NCBI RefSeq assembly: GCF_023546765.1
Contig: NZ_CP097484.1
Location: 1,830,001 to 1,894,000, forward strand
Length of the DNA stretch: 64,000 nt
Direction: 5' to 3'
Source: Methylobacterium tardum
Lineage (GTDB): Bacteria; Pseudomonadota; Alphaproteobacteria; Rhizobiales; Beijerinckiaceae
Shown here one piece after another: positions 1 to 8,720 of this stretch. The position numbers were made by a program, and so were the translations under genes. The notes under the pieces were generated by a model. It was not told where the DNA came from, searched no databases, and saw only the letters and a program-made list of their open reading frames with translations. Numbering within the stretch: position 1 is the first letter of the stretch; each line of letters starts with the position of its first letter.

Positions 1-244
1 CGTGGGTGTAGAGCACCCCGTCGAGGCGCGTCACGTCGGCGTCGATGAGCTGCTCGCGCAAATCCGGGGAGGTGTCGACCAGCAGCGTGGTCCGTCCGGT
101 CTCCGAGGCGCGCTCGACCAGGATCGAGCAGCGCCGCCGGCGGTTGCGCGGCTCCGCCGGATCGCAGGCGCCCCAGCCGCTGCCGACCCGCGGGACTCCG
201 CCGGACGAGCCGCAGCCGAGGATGCGCAGGGTCAGGCTCGCCAT
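1..244 (-). CDS. MBL-fold metallo-hydrolase (5' part; cut by the window edge)
   Basis: The first 81 codons of a metallo-beta-lactamase-fold hydrolase are visible; the rest lies beyond the left edge. The start ATG lies at 242-244. The N-terminus reads [16 protein letters not shown], the glycine-rich first strand and loop typical of the PhnP-like MBL hydrolases, followed by SILVE and [13 protein letters not shown], the usual second block. The metal-binding HxHxDH motif should come just after the cut, following LYTH. It starts 23 bp after tatD on the same strand and is probably the last or next-to-last gene of the metG-tatD operon. The exact substrate cannot be told; a phosphodiesterase or nuclease-like role is the family expectation. 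Confidence 0.85.
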   Translation of the reverse strand, partial: MASLTLRILGCGSSGGVPRVGSGWGACDPAEPRNRRRRCSILVERASETGRTTLLVDTSPDLREQLIDADVTRLDGVLYTH

Positions 245-267
245 CCGGATCTCCCGCTCCTCACGCG

Positions 268-1068
268 TCACGCGGCGCCCGGAGCCGTACCGGCGGCCTT
301 GTCGAACAGCGCGAAAAAATTCGCCGTCGTGATCCGGGCGAAGTCCTCGGCCGGCAGCCCCAGGGTCTCGGCGAGGGACCGGGCGGTGTCGGCCGTATAG
401 GCCGGCTCGTTGGTCCGCCCCCGATGGGGCTCGGGCGCCAGGAACGGCGCGTCGGTCTCCACGAGGATCCGGTCGAGGGGCACGCCCCGGGCGATGTCGC
501 GCAGGTCGTGCGAGCGCCGGAACGTGACGATGCCCGAGAAGGACACGAACAGCCCCAGCTCCACGCCGGCCTCCGCCAGCCGCTTCCCCGACGAGAAGCA
601 GTGCAGCACGGCCCGGAACGGCTTTCGGCCCATCTCGTCGGCGAGCACCCGCTCCATGTGGTCGTCGGCGTCCCGGGCGTGGATCACCAGCGGCAACCTG
701 GAGAGCCGGGCCGCCGCAATATGGGCGCGCAGCACCCGCTCCTGCACGGCCTCGGGGGCGGCGTCGGTGTAGTGGTAGTCGAGGCCCGCCTCGCCGATCC
801 CGACGCAGCGCGGGCTGGCCTGGGCGAGGCCCGCGATCGTCTCGGCGGCGACGTCCGGCTCCTCGGCGGCCCCGTGGGGATGGGTGCCGATCGTGTACCA
901 GATTCCGGGATGGGCCTCGGCGATCGCCCGGTAGGTGTCGGCCTTGGCGACCCGGGTGGCGATCGTGAGCATGCCGGTGACGCCGGCGGCCTTGGCGCGG
1001 GCGATCACGCCCGGAAGGTCGGCGGCGAAATCCGGGAAGTCGAGATGGCAGTGGCTGTCGATGAGCAT
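268..1068 (-). CDS. tatD: TatD family metal-dependent hydrolase (DNase)
   Basis: This 266-residue protein is a TatD-type TIM-barrel hydrolase, a family of Mg-dependent 3'-5' exonucleases of the cytoplasm. It opens with [11 protein letters not shown], giving the metal-binding HxH at residues 6 and 8. [13 protein letters not shown] and a late [14 protein letters not shown] follow in the usual order. Length is normal for the family. I chose the ATG at 1068 because the open frame upstream has no TatD-like residues and overlaps the end of metG in another frame. It lies 17 bp after metG, the usual order in Rhizobiales, so the two are probably co-transcribed. Confidence 0.93.
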   Translation of the reverse strand: MLIDSHCHLDFPDFAADLPGVIARAKAAGVTGMLTIATRVAKADTYRAIAEAHPGIWYTIGTHPHGAAEEPDVAAETIAGLAQASPRCVGIGEAGLDYHYTDAAPEAVQERVLRAHIAAARLSRLPLVIHARDADDHMERVLADEMGRKPFRAVLHCFSSGKRLAEAGVELGLFVSFSGIVTFRRSHDLRDIARGVPLDRILVETDAPFLAPEPHRGRTNEPAYTADTARSLAETLGLPAEDFARITTANFFALFDKAAGTAPGAA

Positions 1069-1085
1069 CGGGTCTCGGAGGGCCG

Positions 1086-2662
1086 TCAGGCGGAGGGCGT
1101 CTCGGGGCGCTCGAAGCGCGGGAAGATCGGCGCGGGCGCGGGCAGTACCGTGCCGGGCACGAGGCGCCCCCCTCCCCCACATCGGCGAGCTGGCGCCGGT
1201 CGGCCGGCACCGCCAGCAGGTCGAGGAGTTTTTCCGCCGCCCCCGGCACGAAGGGCTGGGTCAGGATGCCGAAGGCGCGCAAGCTCTCCAGGGTCGTGTA
1301 CAGCACCGCGTTCATCCGCGCCGGGTCGGACTTGCGCAGTTTCCACGGCTCCTGGGCCGCGAAGTAGCGGTTGGCCTCGGCCACCACGGCCCAGATCTCG
1401 GCCAGGACGGTGTGGAGGGCGAGCTCGCCCATCAGGGTCCGGGCCCGCGCCGGCAGGGCATCGGCCTGGGCCAGCAGCGCCGTGTCGGCCGCGTCCAGGC
1501 TGCCCGGATCCGGCACCGCGCCGTCGCAGTTCTTGGCGACCATCGAGAGCGAGCGCTGGGCGAGGTTGCCGAGATCGTTGGCGAGATCGGCGTTGATCCG
1601 GCCGATGATCGCCTCGTGGCTGTAGCTGCCGTCGCCGCCGAACGGCACCTCGCGCAGCACGAAGTAGCGCACCGGATCGACGCCGTAGGTGTCGGCGAGC
1701 TCGAACGGGTCGAGGACGTTGCCCAGCGACTTCGACATCTTCTCGCCCTTGGAGAGCAGGAAGCCGTGGCCGAAGACGCGCTTTGGCAGCGGCAGGCCGG
1801 CCGACATCAGGAAGGCCGGCCAGTAGACCGCGTGGAACCGGACGATGTCCTTGCCGATGATGTGCAGATCCATCGGCCAGAATTTCTTTTTGGGATTAGA
1901 CTCGTCCGGGAAGCCCGTCACCGTCAGGTAGTTGGTGAGCGCGTCGACCCACACGTACATGACGTGGTTCGGATGGCCGGGCACCGGCACGCCCCAGTCG
2001 AAATTGGTGCGGCTGACCGAGAGGTCCTTGAGGCCGGAGCGCACGAAGCTCGCCACCTCGTTCCGCCGGGTCTCCGGCCCGATGAAGCCGGGCTGCTCGT
2101 CGTAGAGCTTCAGCAGCCTGTCCTGGTAGGCGGAGAGCCGGAACAGGAAATTCTCCTCCTCCATCCACTCGACCGGCGTGTCGGTGGCGAGGCTGCGGCG
2201 GCTGCCGTCCTCCAGGAGCCGGGTCTCGGCCTCGTCGTAATAGGCCTCGTCGCGGACCGAGTACCAGCCGGCGTACTTGTCGAGGTAGATGTCGCCGTTG
2301 GCCTCCATCCGGCGCCAGATCTCCTGGGCGGCCGCGTAATGGTCGGGCTCGGTGGTGCGGATGAAGCGGTCGTAGGCGCAGTCCATCCGGTCGGCCATGG
2401 CCTGGAACCGGGCGGCGGTGCCGTCGACAAAGGCGCGCGGGGTGGTGCCGGCCCGGGTCGCGGCCTGCTGGATCTTCAGCCCGTGCTCGTCGGTCCCGGT
2501 GGAGAACAGCACGTCGTAGCCGTCGAGCCGGTGGAAGCGCGCGATCGCGTCGGCGGCGATCACCTCGTAGGCGTGGCCGATATGGGGCGCGCCGTTGGGG
2601 TAGGAGATCGCGGTCGAGAGGCCGAACGTTTTTCGGGAATTCGCCGGGGCGTTGGACGTCAC
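1086..2662 (-). CDS. metG: methionyl-tRNA synthetase, with an apparent 1-base frameshift near the C-terminus
   Basis: This cytoplasmic class I aminoacyl-tRNA synthetase charges tRNA-Met. It starts at a GTG (2660-2662). The HIGH motif (PNGAPHIGH) is at residues 27-30 and KMSKS ([10 protein letters not shown]) at about 308-312; TGTDEHG and the anticodon-binding helical region are also present. The frame is intact to about residue 498. At the G-run on the minus strand (1167-1172) the family-like C-terminus, [17 protein letters not shown], continues in another frame and stops at 1086. Without the shift the frame stays open into tatD. One missing G explains this. The total would be about 525 residues, normal for the family. 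Because the gene is normally essential, a base-calling error is the likeliest cause. Confidence 0.9.
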
Positions 2663-3634
2663 GTCTGTGGTGTTCCGGATGAGCGCGGGAGGCTGCCCGC
2701 GTTGTCGCGCGGCCGGAGCCGGGACGCAACCGTTGCCGCCCGTGGGACCGACGCCATCGCGTCGTCGGCCAGCCCGGGAGGCGGGAAAATCTCGGTCGTC
2801 TCCCGCCATGCGCGATCGTCCCCGCGCGCGGTTGGCGCCGGGGGCATGGCCCAAGAGACGAACACGCGGGACGCGGGACGCCGCGGGAACCCAGGTGTCG
2901 GCCAGTCAACGCGCGGGATCCGATCCCCGCGGCGCCCGCGGCATCGACCGGGCATGGTCCCCGGCCGGTGCCGTCTTTCTCGTCGCGGTGTCTTGCGGCG
3001 CCCCGGTCCTGCGCGGTGCCTGCCAAGCGGTCTCAGGCGAGGCGAACCTCCGGAACCCGCTATCAGTGCACGGGCCTTCCAGCCGTGTGCCCGCCTCGTA
3101 GTGGGCGGATCCGCAGGGTGCGTAGGGTCGGCCCAGTGGCGGGTCGGCGCGAGGGCGTTTCGGCCCCCGCCGGGCAGACTGCCGCCCGGTCTCACGCCCG
3201 CCACCGAGACACGCCCCGTACCGGCACGCCGCCCGGGGCGATGGCGGCTGAGAGCCACCGACGCGGGCACCGCCCCGCGCCACGAACCCGCCCGGTCAGC
3301 CACCGGGCGGGCCCCCGAAGGACGCCCCGGGATCGCGCCCGGGCCGCCGTGGGCAGGTGGCGGCTAATGAGCACAAAATAGGAAGATTGTCAAGGGCGGG
3401 GCGTGCCGCGTGGCCGCGCCGGGCAGTGTCTGGAACCCGAGCGCGACCGCCCTGGCCTATCGACTGCGCCCTCCCGTCTTCAGGGCCCCGGGGTCGGAGG
3501 CGCGATCCGGCAGCATCACGCCGGGCAGCGACCGGCGGGCTCCGCGACGTGAGGACATTCTGCCGGAATGGGGACACGATTCGCACATTCGTCTCCGAAA
3601 TCGTGTCTTCAATTTGTGTATTAAATATCCAAAT
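2663..3634. other. long non-coding stretch between metG and dyp
   Basis: About 1 kb with no gene I can support. Several open frames exist on both strands, but they are Arg/Pro/Gly-rich, share no family motif and look like chance frames in GC-rich DNA. The promoter of metG must lie at its left end. From about 3560 the composition becomes clearly more AT-rich than the rest of the window, continuing to the dyp start. Confidence 0.5.
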
Positions 3635-3667
3635 GCATCTATTCGACGTCATTCGAATAGACGATGC
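3635..3667. promoter_or_regulatory. dyad-symmetric candidate operator upstream of dyp
   Basis: The arms CTATTCGA (3639-3646) and TCGAATAG (3653-3660) form a perfect 8-bp inverted repeat around a 6-bp centre. GCAT on the left can pair with ATGC on the right after a 3-base bulge. It lies in the AT-rich stretch about 120 bp before the dyp start codon, a plausible place for a regulator to bind. No specific regulator is recognised. Confidence 0.35.
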
Positions 3668-3785
3668 GGATATTTCGTTGCTTGAATCTTCTATGCGAAC
3701 CAGAATGCGGACATTGATGACTCATTCGATTTGAGATCAAACCGGATTTTGGGCCGTTCGTGCCGATATGCGGGGAGGTTTTTCA

Positions 3786-5306
3786 ATGTCTCATGATGCG
3801 AGCTTGGAGCCCCTGTTTCCGATTGCCGACATACAGGGCGACATCCTGGTCGGTCTGCCGAAACGTCATGAGCATCTCATGTTTTTCGAGGTGATCGACG
3901 TCGCGGCCTTCAAGGAATTCCTTGAGCGGCTCGACATCACCAGCATGCAGGATTGTCTGCGGTTCCGCGACGAGATCGCCGCACAGAAACAGGTCGGTAA
4001 CGCGCTCATCCCGACCCCCGGCTTGAACATCGCGTTCACGGCCGCAGGATTGGTCCGGATCGGCGTCAGCCAGGTCTCCGGTGCGACCGGAATCGACGCT
4101 TTCAAGGGCGGAATGGCCAGCCGGCAAGCCGTTCTGAACGATCCGCCCGCTTCATCCTGGCGCTCCTTGCGGCCGTCCAAGCGGCTGCACGGGGTCTTCA
4201 TCGTGACCGGAGCCACGCATGCCGAGGTCGCGAACGTGATGTCGCTTCGCTTGGCGCCTCCCGGTGCCAACGGATGGCGCCTGATCGATGAGGAGGTGGG
4301 GCAGGTCCGCCCGGAGCCGGTCCTGGGCCACGAGCATTTCGGCTATGCGGACGGGGTCTCGCAACCCGGCATTCGGGGGCGGATCGCCGAGACGGTCGCG
4401 CTGAATCCCGGGCTCAAGGACAGCAACGGCCAGGACAGCGAGCCGGATCAGGCCGCCCCCGGTCAGGACGTGCTGTGGCCCGGCGAATTCGTGTTCGGTT
4501 ATCCGGCCCAGAATCCCGGAGCCGCCTCGTTCCCCGAGAAGGGGCCTGAGAGGACGCCCCCAATCCCGTTCATGCTCAATGGGTCGTTTCTCGTCATCCG
4601 GCGCCTGGCCCAGCTGGTTCCGGAATTCAATGCCTCCGTGAAGAAGGCCTCCCAGAGCCTTCCGGCCTCATCCGATCAGGCCGATCCCGACTTGCTCGGC
4701 GCGCAGCTGGTCGGCCGCTGGAAGAGCGGCGCTGCACTCATCCAGGCCCCGACACGGGACAACCGTGCCCTGGGTGACAACACGCCCGACGCGAACAAAT
4801 TTGAGTTCGGGGGCGATCGGGAGGGGCTGATCTGCCCCTGGGCCGCCCATATCCGCAAAACCTATCCGCGGGACGATGTCCGTCATGACACCAGCCCCCC
4901 GCAGGCGGATGTGGACCGGGCGGAGGCGTTCACCCAGACCCATCGCATGCTGCGGCGCGGGATCGCGTTCGGTCCTGAGCTGACCGAGGAAGAAGCCCTG
5001 TCGGGAACTTCGAACGGCGGGGATCACACGCGCGGGCTTCTCTTCAAGTGTTATGTCACGTCCATCGAGAACCAGTTCGAGTTCGTTCAGCAGCAATGGA
5101 GCAACGCGGCGGACTTCTCGCAGGAAGAGAGCGGGATCGACCCGATCATCGGGCAGAGTCCGAGCACCGTCCGGCCCTTCAGGGGGGCCGCGCCGATCTC
5201 CAGGAACGTCGCCAGGAAGCCCGATCTGAATCTCAGGAGCTTCGTGCGCATGGAGGGCGGAGAGTATTTCTTTGCGCCCTCGATCCCGGCCCTCCGGTCG
5301 CTCTAG
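3786..5306 (+). CDS. DyP-type peroxidase
   Basis: This is a haem peroxidase of the dye-decolorizing family, about 506 residues, using H2O2 to oxidise bulky substrates. The DyP GxxDG motif is seen in FGYADGVSQPGI, the proximal haem-His region in CPWAAHIRKTYPRDD, and the C-terminal block in HRMLRRGIAFGPEL and RGLLFKCYVTSIENQFEF. No signal peptide is visible, so it is probably cytoplasmic, as in the longer C/D-type DyPs. The start at 3786 is preferred over 3768 because GGGGAGG lies about 7 bases upstream of it. The gene is alone on its strand, set between metG and holB, which are usually adjacent. This points to an inserted accessory gene. Its C-terminus shows no classic encapsulin-loading peptide. 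Confidence 0.92.
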   Translation: MSHDASLEPLFPIADIQGDILVGLPKRHEHLMFFEVIDVAAFKEFLERLDITSMQDCLRFRDEIAAQKQVGNALIPTPGLNIAFTAAGLVRIGVSQVSGATGIDAFKGGMASRQAVLNDPPASSWRSLRPSKRLHGVFIVTGATHAEVANVMSLRLAPPGANGWRLIDEEVGQVRPEPVLGHEHFGYADGVSQPGIRGRIAETVALNPGLKDSNGQDSEPDQAAPGQDVLWPGEFVFGYPAQNPGAASFPEKGPERTPPIPFMLNGSFLVIRRLAQLVPEFNASVKKASQSLPASSDQADPDLLGAQLVGRWKSGAALIQAPTRDNRALGDNTPDANKFEFGGDREGLICPWAAHIRKTYPRDDVRHDTSPPQADVDRAEAFTQTHRMLRRGIAFGPELTEEEALSGTSNGGDHTRGLLFKCYVTSIENQFEFVQQQWSNAADFSQEESGIDPIIGQSPSTVRPFRGAAPISRNVARKPDLNLRSFVRMEGGEYFFAPSIPALRSL

Positions 5307-5370
5307 CTCCGCCGGCTCTCCGCTACGGTCGGGCGGCGGGCGACGCGACGTCCCTGGTCCGTCCCGCACC

Positions 5371-5413
5371 GCTTCGCCCCTGGACAGCCGCCCCGGCTGC
5401 CCAGGGGCGAAGC
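5371..5413. terminator. bidirectional hairpin between convergent dyp and holB
   Basis: The arms GCTTCGCCCCTGG (5371-5383) and CCAGGGGCGAAGC (5401-5413) are perfectly complementary. Inside them CAGCCG and CGGCTG extend the stem beyond one mismatch, leaving a 3-base loop. It ends one base before the holB stop codon and follows the dyp stop by 64 bp. It has no long T-run, but strong symmetric stems between convergent genes commonly end transcription from both sides. Confidence 0.7.
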
Positions 5414-6466
5414 CTACGCGACCTCCGCGAGATCCCCGAACAGGGACAGCACCACCGGGCGCCGGTCGAGATTGTAGATCGCCGCCTCCCGGGCGGCGCG
5501 GCCGAACCGGTCGGCGACCTCCACTAAGGCGGCGAGGCGGGCGGGGGGCTCGTCCCGGCGCCGGTCGATCTCGGCCGAGACGAAGCGCAGCACCGCGTCC
5601 TGGGCGGCCTCGAACCGCGCCTCGGCGTCGCGGCCCGCCAGGGTCTCGGCGAGCTTGAGCACCCGGCCCCAGTCGGGATTGCGCGCCCGTGCCAGCAGGG
5701 TCTCGATCTCGGCCACGAGGCCGGCGGTGACCGGATCGAGCATCGCCAGTGCCCGGGCGACCGAGCCCTCGCACTGGGCCAGCGCCCGGGCCAGGGCGGT
5801 CTCGTCGGGCTGCGCGAAGGGCTCGGGCAGGCCGCGCACCACCCGGGCGACGTCCTCGGCCGGGAGGGGGCGCAGCATCAGCGCCCGGCAGCGGGAGCGG
5901 ATGGTCGGGAGCAGCCGGCCGGGCTGGTGGGACAGGATCAGGAACAGCGCCCGGGGCGGCGGCTCCTCCAGGACCTTGAGCAGGGCGTTGGCGGCGTTGG
6001 CGTTCAGGTCCTCGGCGCTGTCGAGGATGCAGACGCGCCAGCCGGAATCCGCGGCCGTCGTGGCGAACAGGTCGAGGGCGCGGCGCACCATGTCGACCGA
6101 GATCTTGGTCGGCAGCGTCTTGGCGCCGGCGCTCCGGTGGCGGCGCAGGACGACCAGATTCGGGTGCGACAGGCCCGCCACCTTGCCGAGGACGGCGTCG
6201 TCCGCCGGCACGGCGAGGCCCGCCGGGCCCCCGCCCGCGGGGTAGGCGAGCAGGCGCCGGGCGACCCGGTAGGCCAGGGTCGCCTTGCCGATGCCGGGGG
6301 CGCCGCCGATCAGCCACGCGTGGTGCAGGCGCCCCGCCGCGATGGCGGCCGCGAAGGCGTCGGCCGCGGCGGCGTGGCCGACGAGCCCGAGGGTCTCGCG
6401 CGGGCGCGGGATCCCGGCGAGGTCCCCGGGCTCGACGTCGTCGGCGGCGCGGTCGGTGGGCTTCAT
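5414..6466 (-). CDS. holB: DNA polymerase III subunit delta'
   Basis: This is the delta' subunit of the clamp-loader complex, which helps load the beta sliding clamp during replication. The 350-residue protein has a P-loop, GGAPGIGKAT, at residues 54-63, LDSAEDLNANAANALLKVLE in the Walker B/sensor region, and the SRC motif at 191-193. These are AAA+ clamp-loader hallmarks. It follows tmk on the same strand, the standard Rhizobiales order. The start codon lies inside a 14-bp tandem repeat that presents three ATGAAG sequences in different frames (6466, 6480, 6494). Only the one at 6466 is in frame with the protein. Confidence 0.93.
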   Translation of the reverse strand: MKPTDRAADDVEPGDLAGIPRPRETLGLVGHAAAADAFAAAIAAGRLHHAWLIGGAPGIGKATLAYRVARRLLAYPAGGGPAGLAVPADDAVLGKVAGLSHPNLVVLRRHRSAGAKTLPTKISVDMVRRALDLFATTAADSGWRVCILDSAEDLNANAANALLKVLEEPPPRALFLILSHQPGRLLPTIRSRCRALMLRPLPAEDVARVVRGLPEPFAQPDETALARALAQCEGSVARALAMLDPVTAGLVAEIETLLARARNPDWGRVLKLAETLAGRDAEARFEAAQDAVLRFVSAEIDRRRDEPPARLAALVEVADRFGRAAREAAIYNLDRRPVVLSLFGDLAEVA

Positions 6467-6507
6467 GGGACGGTCTTCATGGGACGGGCTTCATGGAACG
6501 GTCTTCA
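6461..6507. repeat. 14-bp tandem repeat covering the holB start codon
   Basis: The unit CTTCATGGGACGGT occurs at 6461-6474, 6475-6488 and 6489-6502 with one or two substitutions, followed by a partial copy at 6503-6507. On the coding strand each unit carries ATGAAG. Since 14 is not a multiple of 3, each start lies in a different frame, so loss or gain of units would not change the true start but would alter its upstream context. Confidence 0.85.
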
Positions 6508-6605
6508 GGGCGCTGCCTGCGGGTTCGTCGCTCCCGCCGGGGCCGCCGACACGGTTGCTGGCGGGAACGGGATCGGTCGGGCCGGGTATAGCCGCACACC
6601 GCAAC

Positions 6606-7328
6606 TCACGCCGCATCGCCGCTCCGGTCCTCCCCCGCCGGCCGGTCGGGCAGGAGCGCCGGCAGCCGGGCCGCGACGGCGGAGCGGATCGCCGCCTCGA
6701 CCGCGTCGGGCTCGCGGGACGCGTCGATCACCGCGCAACGCTCCGGCTCGGCCCGGGCGATCGCCAGGAACGCCTCCCGCAGCCGGATGTGGAAGTCGAG
6801 AGCCTCGGCCTCGAACCGGTCGGCCCCCTGCCCCGTCCCGGCGCCGCGCCCGGCCGCGCGGGCGAGGCCGGCCTCGGGGGCAAGGTCGAGGATCAGGGTG
6901 AGGTCGGGCCGGGTCGGGCCGACGACGATCCGCTCCAGGGCGTCGGCGACCCCGGGATCGAGCCCGCCCGCGGCGCCCTGGTAGGCGCGGGTCGAGTCGA
7001 TGAAGCGGTCGCACAGCACGGTCTCGCCCCGGCGCAAAGTCGGGCGGATCAGCCGGTCGAGATGATCGATCCGGGCGGCGCTGAACAGCAGCGCTTCCGC
7101 GAACGGGCCGTAGGGCTTGGCGACGCCGTCGAGCAGCGCCGTGCGGATCTCCTCGGCCCGCGGCGATCCGCCGGGCTCGCGCGTCACGCAGACGGGCCGG
7201 CCCGAGCGCGTGCGCAGGGTCGCGGCGAGGCGGGCGATCTGGGTCGACTTGCCGGCCCCCTCCCCGCCCTCGAAGGTGATGAAGGCGCCGCCCGCCTCCG
7301 CGGAATCCCCGAGCCGCGGCACGGTCAC
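6606..7328 (-). CDS. tmk: thymidylate kinase
   Basis: This cytoplasmic kinase converts dTMP to dTDP with ATP in the dTTP pathway. The P-loop FEGGEGAGKST ends at residue 29, the DRF motif (LCDRFIDSTRAYQ) is at 107-109, and TREPGGS is at 49-55; together they are diagnostic. I use the GTG at 7328: it gives 240 residues, a normal length, and leaves a 10-bp gap to the dacC stop. An ATG further upstream (7451) would overlap dacC by over 100 bp and adds an Arg/Pro-rich leader unlike the family. It is probably co-transcribed with dacC upstream and holB downstream. Confidence 0.93.
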   Translation of the reverse strand: MTVPRLGDSAEAGGAFITFEGGEGAGKSTQIARLAATLRTRSGRPVCVTREPGGSPRAEEIRTALLDGVAKPYGPFAEALLFSAARIDHLDRLIRPTLRRGETVLCDRFIDSTRAYQGAAGGLDPGVADALERIVVGPTRPDLTLILDLAPEAGLARAAGRGAGTGQGADRFEAEALDFHIRLREAFLAIARAEPERCAVIDASREPDAVEAAIRSAVAARLPALLPDRPAGEDRSGDAA

Positions 7329-7338
7329 GCCCGCGCCG

Positions 7339-8571
7339 TCACGATGGATTGGCCGCCCCGGCAGCGCCCTTGTCACTGCCCTTGTCGCTCCCCTTGCCGG
7401 CCCGGTCGAGGGCCTTGCGGACGAGGCCGGTGCCGAATTCCAGCGCCGCATCCATCGCCCGCTGCGACAGGGTGCCGGGCTCCACCGCGGCGCCGGCGAC
7501 GAGCGGCTGGTCGAGGGCGACGGTGTCGCCGCGCTGGATGCGCAGGATTCCGACCCGCTGGCCCTCCTCCACGGGGGCGACGAGCGGCCCGGTATAGATC
7601 ACCTTGGCGCTGACCCGGTCGCTGGAGCCGCGGGGCAGCAGCACCCGCACGGGCTTCTTCGCCACCAGCGGCACCGAGCCCGACTGGCCGCCGAACACCG
7701 AGGCCTCGGCCACGGTCTCGCCCGGCGCGAAGACCTGCCGGGGCTCGAAGGCGCGGAAGCCCCATTCCATCAGCTTGCGCGATTCGGCGGCGCGGTCCCG
7801 GGCGGTCTTGAGGCCCGAGACCACCAGCACGAGCCGCTGGCCGTTCTGCACCGCCGAGCCGGTGAGCGCGTAGCCGGATTCCTCCAGGTAGCCGGTCTTG
7901 AGCCCGTCCGCGCCGATGTCGAGGGCCAGCAGCGGGTTGCGGTTCTGCTGACGGATCTTGTTCCAGGTGAACTCCTTCTCGGAGAAGATCTTGTAGTAGT
8001 CCGGGTAGGTCTCGATGATGTGCAGCGCGAGCTTCGCCATGTCCCGGGCCGTGACCTTCTGGTCGGGCGCCGCGTAGCCGGTGGCGTTGCGGAAGGTCGA
8101 GTTGGTCAGCCCGATCTCCTTGGCGCGCTGGTTCATCAGCCCGGCGAAGGCCTCCTCGGAGCCGGCCATGTTCTCCGCGATGGTGATCGCCGCGTCGTTG
8201 CCCGACTGCACGATCAGGCCGCGCAGCAGGTCCGCCATCTTGATGCGGCTGTTGACCTGCGCGAACATCGACGAGCCGCCCCCGCCCGCCCCGCCGCGCT
8301 TCCACGCGTCCTCGGTGACGGTGAACTCCGTGTCCATCGACAGGCGGCCGGATTTCAGCGCCTCGAACACGATGTCGGTGGTCATCAGCTTGGCCATGCT
8401 GGCCGGGGAGAAGCGCTCGTCGGCGGCCTTCTCGAACAGAACCGAGCCGGAATCGGCGTCGATCAGGATCGCGTGCGGGGCCGCGGTCTGGAAGCCCTGC
8501 GCGGCGGCGGCGGCGAGGCCGGCGCCCAGCGCGCAGGCGGCCGCGAGAAGTGTGAGAAGGGGTCTGCGCAT
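7339..8571 (-). CDS. dacC: D-alanyl-D-alanine carboxypeptidase (PBP5/6 type)
   Basis: This is a periplasmic penicillin-binding protein that removes the terminal D-Ala from peptidoglycan stem peptides. It begins with a cleavable signal peptide (RRPLLTLLAAACALGAGLA, cut near AAAAQG). The S11-peptidase triad is complete: SMAK at residues 58-61, SGN at 123-125 and KTG at 225-227. A PBP5-like beta-rich C-terminal domain follows. The very end carries a GSDKGSDKG repeat rather than a clear amphipathic anchor helix. It is the first gene of a minus-strand run with tmk and holB. Confidence 0.93.
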   Translation of the reverse strand: MRRPLLTLLAAACALGAGLAAAAAQGFQTAAPHAILIDADSGSVLFEKAADERFSPASMAKLMTTDIVFEALKSGRLSMDTEFTVTEDAWKRGGAGGGGSSMFAQVNSRIKMADLLRGLIVQSGNDAAITIAENMAGSEEAFAGLMNQRAKEIGLTNSTFRNATGYAAPDQKVTARDMAKLALHIIETYPDYYKIFSEKEFTWNKIRQQNRNPLLALDIGADGLKTGYLEESGYALTGSAVQNGQRLVLVVSGLKTARDRAAESRKLMEWGFRAFEPRQVFAPGETVAEASVFGGQSGSVPLVAKKPVRVLLPRGSSDRVSAKVIYTGPLVAPVEEGQRVGILRIQRGDTVALDQPLVAGAAVEPGTLSQRAMDAALEFGTGLVRKALDRAGKGSDKGSDKGAAGAANPS

Positions 8572-8720
8572 CGCCGTTCCGTCCCACGCCTGCCGTCGGG
8601 CCGGGAGAGCCTCGGCCGTTTCCGGATAACAAGCGTGACCATATTACGGTTTCGCGCCGGGATCGAATGCGAAATGCCGCATCGCGGTCAAGAGGCTGCG
8701 GGGGCGCCGCCGGGCCGTCC

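Noticed and set aside
935..3367. A very long plus-strand open frame over metG
   Set aside because: It is the mirror frame of metG, Arg/His/Val-rich and without domains; metG motifs on the minus strand explain the region.
3786..5306. DyP peroxidase as encapsulin cargo
   Set aside because: DyP is a classic cargo of family 1 encapsulins, but the shell here is family 2, lies some 34 kb away, and this DyP has no visible loading peptide at its C-terminus.
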